Assembly (NCBI GenBank): GCA_951217055.1
Contig: OX578280.1
Coordinates: 39,941,628-40,005,627 of the forward strand
DNA: 64,000 nt
Source of the DNA: Gerris lacustris
Lineage: Eukaryota; Arthropoda; Insecta; Hemiptera; Gerridae
Direction of reading: 5' to 3'
In this document: positions 11,073 to 22,745 of the stretch, piece after piece
Position numbering within the stretch: position 1 is the first letter of the stretch
Layout of the letters: each line of letters starts with the position of its first letter
Translations under genes and position numbers: made by a program
Notes under the pieces: model-generated
Seen by the model: only the letters and a program-made list of their open reading frames with translations
The model's database searches: none
What the model was told of the DNA's origin: nothing

Positions 11073-11818
11073 TACTGGGTGGGCAAAAAATAAAAGAAAT
11101 CACTTTTTTGAACACTTATAGCTTGGCTTCTGTAATATATAGAGATATGGGGTTTGCGGGGTCTGAAAACTACATTCTTCTACTTTAAATTTCATATACT
11201 TATATAACTTAACTAACTAATGGGTGAAAGCCATGCAATGGCAGTTTGAATTAGGGTCTTAAAAAAAGTCGTTGTCCAAGTAATACGTTAATTTCATATC
11301 TATAACTTAAAACAATATTTGGTGAAAGCCTTGTAATCACCGTTTGAATTAGGGTCTTACAAAAAAGTCGTTGTCCGGGCAGTCTTGATAAAATATATGT
11401 ATTTAAAAAAATGAATATTTTACAAAATTAAAAAAAATACTAATTCATATTTTATAGATTTACTTATTGTATGCATCAATATCTCCTCCTAGTTCATTTA
11501 CAACAGCCTGCACTCTCCTTCTCCAGTGAGATATGGCCCAGCAATAGTTGATTGGCGCATATCATCCCTGGCACGAAGGATCCTCCTTCGAAGTTAACGT
11601 CCTTTATTACTTGGACAACGACTTTTTTTAAGACCCTAATTCAAACTGTCATTGCGTGGCTTTCACCCATTAGTTAGTTAAGTTATATAAGTATATGAAA
11701 TTCAAAGTGGAAGAATGTAGTTTTCAGACCCCGCAAACCCCATATCTCTATTACAGAAGCTGAGCTATAAGCTATAAGTGTTGAAAAAAGTGTGGATTTT
11801 TGTTTGCCCACCCTGTAT
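11073..11818. mobile_element. Mariner-type element with ~210-bp terminal inverted repeats
   Basis: Outer ends are TACTGGGTGGGCAAAAA and the complement TTTGCCCACCCTGTA, flanked by TA on both sides, as expected for Tc1/mariner insertion. The inverted arms extend about 210 bp each (11073-11285 and 11604-11818) with a few mismatches. Inside is a transposase 3' end on the minus strand. Part of the left arm (from about 11230) is repeated as a diverged direct copy at 11320-11385. Non-autonomous, since most of the transposase is missing. Confidence 0.85.
11464..11585 (-). pseudogene. Mariner transposase C-terminus
   Basis: Minus-strand frame reads WAISHWRRRVQAVVNELGGD and ends a few residues later with a TAA at 11464-11466. 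This matches the usual C-terminal pattern of mariner transposases (W..R...V...GG.I). The frame is shifted upstream and the DD(34)D catalytic region is absent, so this is a remnant left by internal deletion. Confidence 0.65.
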
Positions 11819-11907
11819 ATATATCCTTTATCTTGGTTCAAGATTGCCACCATAGTGTCTCTATCTCTAGAACGGCAATTGCTAGGGAGATGACATTTTG
11901 CAATGAA

Positions 11908-12439
11908 TAGGGTTGCCAGATTTCTGAATGTAAAAACCGGGACCCCCCCCTCCGGGGGGTTCGGGGGCCTCCCCGGAAAAATTTGAAATTATGATCTCTC
12001 AAACAGCGGCTTTTTATGTTTCTGAGGTATCATTTGATTTTAATACTTCGTCATTTGTCATAAAAGTAACCTTATGGTGTAGTTCGTTGGCAAACTTCCG
12101 TCTCCGTGGCGACGACGCCCGTGCTTTAAGTTGTAACTTATCATATAATATATGGATCCTCAATACAGTACAATATCGGTATCATATAAAAGAAAATCTT
12201 AGATTTATAAAATACTTCTTATATATAAAACTATTGTACCTTTGCTTTCTAAAACTACGCATTTATGAATTATTTTAAAACATAAATTATCAGCTTTTTC
12301 TTGCACCTAAATTATTATTATATTACGTCTCCAGTAAAAACCGGGACATTTTGGCGTCCCGAAAAGTGTCTTCGGGACACCGGGACTTTGAGTCCAAAAC
12401 CGAGACAATCCCGAAACACCGGGACGTCTGGCAACCCTA
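11908..12439. mobile_element. hAT-type MITE with 8-bp target duplication
   Basis: Bounded by the direct 8-bp repeat GCAATGAA (11900-11907 and 12440-12447). Terminal inverted repeats are TAGGGTTGCCAGA and its exact complement (13 bp). The sub-terminal DNA is GC-rich and rich in 'ccgggac' motifs, with a C/G-rich block at 11938-11980. An 8-bp duplication with short TIRs points to the hAT superfamily. It contains open frames but no transposase motif, so it is non-autonomous. Confidence 0.9.
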
Positions 12440-12739
12440 GCAATGAAGGTGCAAGCAAAGACAATTATTTCTGTTCCACCATTTTGATTCAAAATGGCTG
12501 TCATTTATATGCAGAGTTCGACGTCACAATATATTCAGAACCAATTCCACTAGAACCCTAAAATTTGGAAGTTAGCATAGCTTTCTTTTGTAGCGAAAGG
12601 GGTTGAGATACAGAAGGATGATACCTTTGCTTATCCCAGAAAGTTCAATGCTTCTCCACAGTTGTCGGTGTGAAATATTTGAGGGGTATAGGAATAAGGG
12701 GGGAGGAATTTCGAATATTCTGTGGTATCTAGATATTCC

Positions 12740-13080
12740 CGCATAGTAAAAAAAATATGGTAGTTTATAAACCCATCAGTTTAAAAAAAATGCATTAACA
12801 AGGAGCACATTCTATAGCTAGTAACTTATATTGTTTAAAGTATAAACTATTTTGACTACGAAACTAGACATTAGGTATAAACGAGGGAGACAAACTATAC
12901 ATTAGATAAACAAAATATAGGTAAAAAAAAGTTACAGACGAACTATAAATTAGGTAGCAAAGATAGAGACAAACTAGACCTTAAGTAGACAAGATAAAGT
13001 GAGCCATATAAATATTTAGTAAACAAGAAGGTGACAAACATGGTGTATAGAGACCCCGTATAGAGTCAGAAGTTGCTCAA
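12740..13080. other. Degenerate short repeats, no gene
   Basis: The phrase 'gacaaact' with variants of 'agacattaggta' recurs at about 12845-13000 in a loose 45-60-bp rhythm. No coding potential was seen. It separates the hAT MITE from the tRNA-SINE. Confidence 0.45.
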
Positions 13081-13120
13081 ATTTTGCCTCCCATTCCAGA
13101 TGGAGACTTGAGACAGTCTC

Positions 13121-13604
13121 GGGAGCCAGGGTAGCCGAGCGTGTTAGGGCGCTCGCTTAGCTATCAATAAGTCGAGGCAACTCGAGGTCGTGGGTTCGAT
13201 CCCGTGCCATGATACTCTGATTTGCATCAATGATTCACGGACGGTGCAGGGCGAGGGACACCCCTTTATGGGGACTCTTCCCCCACTCTTTGATGTGGGT
13301 CCGATCCGTGTCATGACGATGTAATTTGTATCTATGGTTCGAGGACGGAGCAGGGCGAGGGACACCCTTTATGGACTCTTCCCCCACGCTTTGACGCACG
13401 CTTATATAGCTTACTAATGACCACACCATACTCGCTTCGGCGGTACAATGTACAAATGTATGATGTGTGAAGTAGCTGTCTCTGTGAAGTAGATCTCTCC
13501 ACCACGGGGCGTAAAAAGGGCCTAAGTGATGGCCTAATTGCAAGGTTCGAACAAGTGGTTCGTCCTACCCGTTCTAGTAGGAAGTACTAGACTACTACTA
13601 CTAC
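13121..13604 (+). mobile_element. tRNA-derived SINE (S1), full-length with 12-bp TSD
   Basis: Flanked by TGAGACAGTCTC at 13109-13120 and 13605-13616. The head carries a pol III box A (TAGCCGAGCGTGTTAGG, 13132-13148) and box B (GGTTCGATCCC, 13193-13203) in tRNA-like spacing. The body holds two copies of 'gcagggcgagggacaccc' with '(g)actcttcccccac' (about 13237-13290 and 13350-13390), so it was built partly by tandem duplication. The 3' end is a short (ACT)n tail rather than poly-A. A second, internally deleted copy is at 54660-54834. Confidence 0.92.
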
Positions 13605-14059
13605 TGAGACAGTCTCTATACAATGTTGCGCCAAATTTCATAGTCATACTATGCCACCAGTATTGGACCTTCCACCAAAGTCCTCAACCTATCTATTCGG
13701 CTCAAAATATTCCTAGAAATATCTCTATTAGATATTTATAAAAAAAGTAAAGTTTAATATAATTGGTAGTTTTATAAAGAAAACTAAAGAGCAAGAGTAC
13801 GATTGCCAATTGAAAACTTATTTTCACATTTAGAACTTTAAGTGATCCAGTTTTTCTTTTGTTATATATTGTAGTTTCTTTTATAACTAAACTATTTCAA
13901 ATAATTTTAAACAATTTTTAAACAAATAAAATACAAAGGGAATTATTTATTTGTAAGTAACATTTTCACTAGATAAGATCTGTTATTATTTCACTAATCA
14001 CCAATTAAACTTATTTAAAGAAACATTATTTATTTACTTTACTTTCTACTATTTATATT

Positions 14060-14350
14060 CATTTTTTTTGTACATAAAAGAAAGTTTAATGTAATAAGTT
14101 AAAATAAAGTATAAGGTAAAAGATTTTATAAAACTTTTTTCTTATATAGTTAATAATAAGAACTAGTTCCATTCAGTAAAAAAAAATTATAGAAATAAAA
14201 AAATATTGTTATTTCTGAGAACAATGAAAGACGTTTTTATTAAAAAGTAACTTTATTGAACAAAGAAGCTTTCAACAAATGTAGTGCAATATTTAGTCCT
14301 AGGAGGTTGGAGGTAGTTTAAGGTATTCAGGGGTAGATAAAGGTGGTTAT
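14060..14350 (+). repeat. Dispersed repeat, copy 2 (partner at 9180-9480)
   Basis: Direct copy of 9180-9480 with indels, ending in 'aggaggttggaggtagttt'. No coding content. Confidence 0.8.
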
Positions 14351-15149
14351 AATTTTAAATTCCAGTAAAATCCAGGAATCATTATTTATTGTTTCTAATT
14401 CTTCATGTCCGAGAGATAAAAGATCACCTGTTTAGAACCTTCTAAAATAATTATAGGTAATCTGCAACACTAAAATGTGTTGAGGGTCAGACAACTCTAA
14501 TTGAATCTCATCATAATAAATTAATTAATAGAATAGCGCGAACTCAACAAAAAATTTGGTTTTTAAACAAATTAATCATTAAAACGAAAATTGTGTTTTT
14601 GAATTATTACCATAAATACTTACTTGGAAAGATAAAATTAAAATGATACTTATTTCCAATTCAAAGAATATCATTTGCTGACCTTGCTGCTATTATGATT
14701 TTCTTACTCCCTTTTAGATCCTATGTATTATTCTTCATTCTTGAAACTTAAACTTGATTTACCCCATGTATATTCATTTAAAATAATTTAAAATAAAGTG
14801 TCTTATTTAAAATAATTAAATTATTTTATATACGTAGTTGGTTGTTTTTTGGAATGAAAGTCCTTTATTATATTTTATTCACACAAGTTTAAATTATTTT
14901 ATTTTGAAAAAATCGGTTGGTGGCTACAAATTGGTGTACATATATTAATTAGGATAGTTCCTTTATTTACAGTGTTCTTACCCAATGAAAAATGTTTAAT
15001 ATGATAAGTCCCATTTATTTATAAAGTGCTATTAGGCGCTATTATCTCTAAAAATTTAAATTTTTTCCGGTAACTTCACTTAGAAAACAGGGTTAAGTAT
15101 ACTTAGGTATATTAAAAAAAAAAGTTTAAATAATATTTTATTCTTTTAG
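14351..15149. other. AT-rich DNA, nothing recognised
   Basis: No supported exon, repeat arm or RNA gene until the candidate acceptor site at 15148-15149. A pyrimidine-rich run precedes that site. Confidence 0.4.
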
Positions 15150-15347
15150 GAAACTATAACACTTCTAGTTCCATCGCAATCTACAAAGAATCTTCTTGAT
15201 ATCAACTTTCTTTCATGTAGGACAGTAGAAAGAGATAAACTTTTACTGAGCTGTACTAGACAAATCGTAAAGGTTGTGCTGGATCTTGTGACTGGAATAT
15301 TGCTTCCGTGCTTATCGAAAGTACCGGAAGCATTGTCGTCATTGTAA
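15150..15347 (+). CDS. Candidate terminal exon, unknown protein (weak)
   Basis: A pyrimidine tract ending TTCTTTTAG precedes a frame open for 65 codons that ends in TAA at 15345-15347. The encoded residues include 'LLVPSQSTKNLLDINFLSC' and 'LLLSCTRQIVKVVLDLVTG', a composition more protein-like than the surrounding AT-rich DNA. GC content rises over this stretch. No upstream exon was identified and I recognise no family. The opposite strand is also open (15146-15355, 69 codons from an ATG), so this may be neither. Low confidence. Confidence 0.2.
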   Translation, partial: ETITLLVPSQSTKNLLDINFLSCRTVERDKLLLSCTRQIVKVVLDLVTGILLPCLSKVPEALSSL

Positions 15348-16300
15348 ACAATCAATTGTTTTAATCAGGTATTTCCCTTTCTTCTTCAATAATGAATTAA
15401 TCAATTTATGATAATTATTTTATTTCTTTTTTGATTAGGTTTAGTTTCACCGTGAATTGAATTACGAAGCGTAAACTACACCGGCCTAATTACTGCAATT
15501 CGGCCCAGATATTTTTTAAAGATGAAATAAAATGCATGCTGTCCACACTATATACTAGTACGCCCTAGTCGGCCTGGAACGGCAAAACAGAAAGGGAAAA
15601 GGAGTGAGGCTAAAGCATCACGCGGTCCATCCGCCTATGAAAATAATTGTTCGGCTTGGAAAAATTGTCCAGGCTGGATGAACTATGAACTATTGTTTGT
15701 CAACAAAAAGAGGGAAAATACAAAAATGTGTCAGACATACTGGGACAAAACCTTGTCACATACATAGGAATAATAACAATTTATTGTAATTTATATATTA
15801 ATACAATCATCATAATTCTTAAGCATTATCATTGACTGTAAATTTACTAATCGTTACTAAGCCTTACATAGTAATACTACAAATTACACATGTTAGTACT
15901 ATACTTAATAATACTATTTATAGTACTATTAATGCACATGGTAATATTAAATTAAAATCTAAAAACTCAAAAAGCTACGTATGTAATTGCCTTACGAATG
16001 GGTATTCTGTTTTGAAGTAGCTACCACATAGTTTCTTGAAGAAGTCTTAGCGAAAGAATTTCTAATACATAGGATAATCATAAGTTTTCTGAAGTGAACG
16101 CACTTAATTGCAGTTTGGACCACGTTTTTTACTTTAGGGACATAGTGTGGTATTGATCATAACAAGTAATTTAATGTCTAATTCATAGGGGTCTGATTAC
16201 CTTAAGTATCTATTAAGTTTTACAGTCTCTAGGTAATTTTTAAAAATAATTAATTTTTTTTGGGTATTATCTTATTGGAAATTTTTTCTGTCTTTGAGGT
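15348..16300. other. Unassigned DNA
   Basis: 15540-15680 is GC-richer, but no SINE boxes, TIRs or reading frames are convincing. 15780-15960 is rich in 'taatact' words. No gene was seen. Confidence 0.4.
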
Positions 16301-16309
16301 TATACATTG

Positions 16310-16830
16310 AAATTAACGTGTGAAAGGAGGAAGAAATAACCATCTATCACCGTAAGATCTGCGAATTATGCTTTTAATGTTACCTAATGTATTGGAAGCT
16401 ATGTGATCGTTTTGGTCTCCGATTTCAAAAATTCCAAGAAAGAAATCTGTTTCAAACATCAGGAAACATTTTTTATTCAGTGTCTGTCTGTCACTCAATT
16501 TCGCTTATTTTAAAAACTGCTTAGTAAAATTTGCTTTAGTAAAATCCTCCGACTTTAGTAAAATTTGGATGGTGCGTCATAATTTGCCCATTGTTGGTCC
16601 CATATAAGTTTTCACCTTCACGCTAATTTATTTTTCTTCCACATGCACACAAACACATTAATTTATACCGTTATCTTCAAAAGTACTTATCTTAGTTCTT
16701 TTTATTTAGTTTTTTTTTTTATTTTTTTTTATTTTTTTTTATGAAATTTGGATAGTCTGTTAAAAGAAGCCTGCAGATGGTACCAGAATAAATTTTAACC
16801 GTTGATGATTAGGATGTTAGTCACATTTTA
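16310..16830 (-). repeat. Dispersed family A copy, long
   Basis: Reverse-oriented copy with most family blocks: 'ggaagctatgtgatcgtttt', 'tttcaaaaattccaagaaag', 'tgtctgtctgtcac', 'attgttggtcccatat' and 'cttcttccacatgcacac'-like text. It is interrupted by T-rich low complexity at 16705-16740. Confidence 0.75.
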
Positions 16831-17046
16831 GCGTTACACATTCCATAATTATTTGATTATAAAAAAAATTGTAAAAGGTATTACGTCTAGATAATCCTGC
16901 TTAGCATTAGAATTTCAATGGTAGTTATAAACTAACCTCATTAAAATAAAGAAAAAAAGTAACAGATTTTATAAGAATCCAGCTGGTGCATTAATAAATT
17001 ATAGGGTATGTTAAACCCTCATAACATAGCCACTCAAGTCTATGTT

Positions 17047-17065
17047 CGCCCCCCCCCCCCCCCCC
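17047..17065. repeat. Poly-C tract
   Basis: A run of about 17-18 consecutive C, unusual in AT-rich DNA. Similar C or G runs occur at 22214-22228, 36834-36857, 39865-39881 and 46328-46339; several of these lie inside mobile elements. Confidence 0.8.
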
Positions 17066-17639
17066 GAAATTTGTTTTCTATGTACTCAACTGCTTTATTA
17101 ACTTAATTAACTTTTGAAACTTCTATTTTCCAATTAACTTAGCAGATGAGATCATAATTAGTACTATTGATTTCATAATACACATATTCTTTTGAATTAT
17201 TAGACATATAATATGATTTTTCGTTTTATTTATTATTACTTATTTGTGTTCATAGTTTACTTATTATTATTACTTATATGTGTGCATGCATATTTATATG
17301 TATGTTTATATAATATATATATATATGTGAGTGTGTGTGTGTCGATGTGTATGTACTATATGACTATATGATATCCAGACTCTAGTAAAAAAATACATTT
17401 ATAATAAACATTCTTTTTCTTAATCATAAGTGTCAATATTTGGTAGAAAGAATAAGCTATTATCTGGAAGACTACATACCCTACTGTCGGTCCTAAGAAT
17501 GGTTGGAAGAATGTCGGAAGGGTTTTGCAGTTTACCCCACTCATGTTGCTCTTGAACAGATTGTGGTTAAACCGGACCTGAGTCTGGAGCTTGACGTCAG
17601 GAGGCAGTGAACCCCTGGAGGAGGATAGTACTGGAACAT

Positions 17640-17766
17640 CAGTAGAGTTCGGTATCAACAGCTGGTCAGTCTGAGGTTATCTGATAGTTTGAGTTGTTCC
17701 GACTGGTTGTTCCAGTGTTGAGTTGATCGCATGGTATAATAGAGTTGTGTTCGTCTGCAGGGCATC
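17640..17766 (+). promoter_or_regulatory. Probable core promoter / 5' leader of the serine protease gene
   Basis: About 100 bp before the initiator ATG there is an arthropod-type initiator match, TCAGT, at 17666-17670. GC content is higher than in the flanks. Just before the ATG, 'tgttcgtctgcag' also looks like a splice acceptor (ending at 17760), so the true first exon could lie further upstream. No convincing TATA box was seen. Inference from motifs only. Confidence 0.35.
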
Positions 17767-17848
17767 ATGTCCTCGACCCGCGTCGCGTCTTATCTCCTTC
17801 TCGTTCTCATCTCCTCTGCACGTCTAGCACACTCAGCCACTGTATTCG
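17767..17848 (+). CDS. Serine protease exon 1: signal peptide
   Basis: Starts at ATG 17767 and encodes [20 protein letters not shown] followed by AHSATVF. It has a basic n-region, a hydrophobic core and a likely cleavage after AHS, so the product enters the secretory pathway. It ends in phase 1 before GTAAAT at 17849. The next exon is 15.8 kb away, and the intron holds a young LTR retrotransposon, so a missed exon (for example a clip domain) in phase 1-1 cannot be excluded. Confidence 0.85.
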
Positions 17849-20800
17849 GTAAATATTAGAATATTAAATTTACCACAAATATATTAAATATTAATAGTAC
17901 ATTCTTTTTCTTGGCTTGGGCCGATTTACCAGCAGGTAAACTAATGAAATGTTTTAGGTAATAAATATATCTATGTATCTATGTTACATTTATCTATACA
18001 TTTATCTATGTTCTTTAATAAATTCCATTTTTTATTAGCTCTGCTCATATCAACCATGAATGCATAACATATCCATAGTGAATAAAACTCAAAAATAAAT
18101 AATACACACAAAACTTTCTCATATTATAAAGCAAGGTTAAATTTCAATCCAATAATACCTAGTTAAATCAACACATTAAAAAAGTGTTCAAAAAGTGATT
18201 GTTTATACATATTTCGATTTTCAGCAAAATCAGAGTTATCTCCACCAATATTACAGCAACTAAAATGTTTCCTGGAAAAACGAAATAAAACTATATGTCG
18301 TCATATAGACATATTTAACTAAATTAGTCTTTAAATGAACTAAAAATGAGATTATTTAATAAAACTCGTGAAACCGTCCACGTTCTTCTCGATTTTGCGT
18401 CAGGATTTCTTTTTTCTGACCATGTATGCCAAATTTCATCAAAATCATTCCAGTAGTTTAAGCTTTACGCCTCTGTACTCAGTATAGATAACAGACAACA
18501 GATAAACATAATTTTAACAAAAAAAAAAAAACACTTATTTAGTAGACTCAGAGAACCACAAAAGATGTAAATCCATCCACATTCAAAATCGAATTTTCGC
18601 GCTATTACAATACTTTCTGTAATACTACGTATATGAGAAAATAAGGAAATTAACTTTGTTTTATTGATATATTGTTGCGGTTATCCTTATTCTTCAGTAC
18701 ATTTTCCCTATGGTATATTTCTATAACTGTAATGCTTAAACTTTGATTTCCATTGTCTCAGAAACTTTTCCCGGGAAACCGACTTAATATGTTATTGTTA
18801 TTTAAATGGACTTCAACTTCATTTACAAGTGTAGTAGGTCAGAGGTGAATTATAGTACGCCACATTTTATTTATTAAGGGGACCTATTTTCTACTAGGTA
18901 AAATGGAAAATTAAGCAGTCTTTCTTTAAATTATAAATAATTTTCACATTAATTATCACTATATTTATACTATCAAAGGAATTACAATACTTAACCACAA
19001 TTACCTGCAAGTGCAATGCAGTACTGATCTCAATTTATTTGTATTTATAAGATCACTGAAGTCGGCTCCAAGCAGGCAAACAGATGATAGACATTTCACA
19101 AAAATCAAAAGCTTTTCACAAAGAAATGGTGAAAACCATGTTTAGGATTCAATTTGTATTCTTATTTTAACTTGTTTGCCAATGAGTGTGGCACATAGCG
19201 TCCTATTATTTGACAAGTGACCATATGATATTACCATTGATATCTCTTTCAATTCCCAGTGGGGTCACATTAATTTTTATGCAATATCAAATTTGCGGAG
19301 ACTATTGAAAATATTATGGGTCATCTATTAAAGGCTACTTTCAAGTAAGCATCCAAATTTCTTTAAACTCGAATGAGTGCTTTAAGATGTAGCTGTTAAT
19401 AAAAAAAAAAAAATAAAAGAAAGCCCTCTCGTCTTAACAGGTACTTTTATGCTGTACGACCCATTATTTTCTAAATTATTAAATATTTTTCCCTATTTTT
19501 AAAAAAAGAAAAGAAAAAAAGGCAACCAACAATCCAAATTTCTGGATTAGTTTTATAAAAGAAATAGGTGTTAGTAAAAAATAAAAAACTTTGTGGGCAT
19601 GTGAAAGAAAAACCAATAGGCATGGAAAGTTATAATGATTTAATTTGGGCTAATTATGACCTAGACCTACCATCCAAATTTTATCCAAATCAGACGAGTA
19701 GTTTTTAAGATATTTTGGTTCGAAAAATGTTAGACAGACCGACAGGCGACACGACCAAAAATGTTCCCTGGTGTCCTAAACGGATTTCTATATTGGAATT
19801 TTTGAATTTAGAGACTTAATAAAATATATTTTTTATGAATGATTACAATGCTTCCGTTAACATAGGTAAGCTCGGAAGCAAAAACATGTAAATATGGTAT
19901 ATATTATGCATAATATTTAAATAGAAATGGAATAACTATGAAGCAAGAGGACGACTTTAAAGGAGAATCACACGGTTCAAGGATTCGTCGCTGAAGGACA
20001 ACTAGAGGATCCCCATGCATGCATTATCTCTAATAATATTATAGAAACAAGTAAATGAAAACATAAAAAATCACAATAATCAGACGTATGACAACCAACT
20101 GTGCAATAGTCATTAATACTCTGTAAGACTATGAATGCCATAAAGCAACTCCGTATGAGTAGGGAACGTTCTTTGTTTCAGAGGTTACCGAAGGTAACGG
20201 AAGCTATGAGATCGTTCTGAACAAAGATAACTTTTAAACTTTCAACTTCAACTTTCAACCTACAAATTCAAAAATTCCAAGACAGAAATGCGTTTCACAC
20301 ATCAGGTCTGCTCACAATTTTCTCGAACCGACAAATCTTAAAAACTACTCCGATTCTCATAATAGGGACCAAAAATGTTCCCCGATGTCTAAAAACGGAT
20401 TCCTGTCTTGGAATTTTTCAAATCGGAGACATAAAATATTTTTGTTCTTCAGAACGATCACATAGCTTCCGTTACCATCGGTAAGCATGGAAAGAAATTT
20501 TAAAACTATTTTGACACATTTAAAAAGGGAGGAAAATTAAGTAAATTGGAAAATGATGGATTGCCAAAACAACATCGTTAAAGTATAGATATGTAATAAC
20601 ACACGAGGAAGCAATGACACACACTAATTGGCTGACTATTTATTTATATCGATATTACTTTGTATAATTCTAATTTATTTATTTGGCAATTTCACATTCG
20701 TTTCATCATTTTTACTACGTTTTCATTAGCTTGCTTTCTTGTTTGTCCAGTACAAATCTCGCAATCGATTTTTAACTAACTTCCCGAGTAGCTAGACATT

Positions 20801-22392
20801 TGAAACTTTTAGAATTGCTCAGAACACGATGACAATGCATTATTTTAATAATTTTAGCCATCTTTCAGCAGAATTTAATTCGTTTTCAGCAAATTTTGCT
20901 GTACGGAAAGTTAGTTCAGAAAATATCCGCAAGTTATTTTATTTGTTTTGACATGTCCCATATTTACAATCTTCATTTTGACGGGTTTCAAATTTGTTAT
21001 TTTTTATTAAGAGGTAAACAAGTGCCTCAATGAGAAATAAAATCGGTCAACTATTATAGAAACTATGGCCATTCTAAGACAAAAAGGAAAAAAATAAAAC
21101 CAAAAAAATACCAAAATTATCACTATCTAAGGTACAACCGATGATGATACGACAAAAAGTCATAGGACCAAAGTTGTGGATCTGTTAAAATCAGTTACCG
21201 CTGGTGCTATCCGTTTTCCAATTCGACTTACCGTTTAGCCGCAATAATTCCCCAATACAGCTTAAAAATCAAGTCGGCCATTTTTATTTTTTTAAGGGGG
21301 AAGGAGGTGGAAAAGTGAACTTTGTCTAATTATTTTGGTTCACTATATGGACCTTGCGCGTCGAATGGCGCAAACTACAAGTCTCTAGCTCTTCTGGAAG
21401 TGGGTAAATTCATATCAGTCAGTGAGTCAGTTAGCCATGCGGCTTTATAGTACATAGACATATTAATTTATCACGATTTTAAGTGCGAAGACGGTTGAAA
21501 TTAGGCAGGTGCTATCTGCAGGCTATTTTCGACAAACCATAAAAATTTCATAAAAATCAGATGATTACTTTTAAAGATATAGCTGTAAATAAATGTATGT
21601 TTGTGAGCATATGGAAGATAAACAAATAAGCGCAGAGGTTGACATTTATATGGGACCAACAATGGGCTAAGTATTACCTACTAACTAAATTTCATTAAAA
21701 TCGGACAAGTAGTTTTTAAGATATGGTGGTTCGCAAAAATTTAGCGACAGACCGACAGACAGACACGGGACCAAAAATGTTCCCTGGTGTCTGAAACGGA
21801 TTTCTGTCTTGGAATTTTTGAAATCGGAGATACAAAATATTTTCGTTTTTCAGAACGATCACATAGCTTCCGTTACCTTCGGTAAGCTTGGAAGCAAAAT
21901 GTTATTTTGACATTAAACATTAGCTAAGCTCAAAGTCTAAAGCTTTCTTATATTATATAGCATTATTTTATTTTTTTAATAAAATTTAAAACTTTTAAAG
22001 TTATTGATTCTTTAAAATTTGTATACAAAGTTGTCCAACGAGGCCATCATGAAAATATCTAATAATTTTCTACTTTCTTTTACATTTTTATATTATGATT
22101 TTTTTTTTTTTTTTTTTTGGTTTTATAAGAAGCTTTAACATGTTATTTATGATTGACCCTGCGGGCTGTAGAAGTTAATATTTTTCAACCTTTGCCCCCT
22201 TAATAACCTGGTGGAGGGGGGGGGGGGGCAGCGTTAATATAGAAGCTCTAAGCGAGGTTTGAAACCAACCTCAGACCAAAATATATTAATATACCTTAGG
22301 AAAAGCTTATCGTATGCTAAAAATAATATTTTTTTCTCCGGAATTCCCAATGATGTACAGATTTTATGTATATATATATATATATATTTATA

Positions 22393-22458
<66 letters not shown>

Positions 22459-22671
22459 TTCAGTTGCGTCTTTATTACAATGTCATGATTTTATCATAAA
22501 TTTATTTAGATTTTCAGATTTTCAGATAGATAATAGTTAACTCGACGGAAATGAACTCTTTTTTTAAAAAAAAGAATCATTACATGTCAGAATAAAACTT
22601 GCGAAATTAAATATAATAATTTATTAACATTAATTTTAAAAATGACGATTCACTACGAAGTTGAAGAACTC

Positions 22672-22745
<74 letters not shown>

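Noticed and set aside
13121..13205. tRNA-Ser-like gene
   Set aside because: Boxes A and B are present, but the sequence is the head of a SINE with target duplications, and the arms do not pair as a functional tRNA.
22314..22499. Frame rich in Ile-Tyr
   Set aside because: Pure translation of the (TA)n microsatellite; the same applies to 63625-63810.
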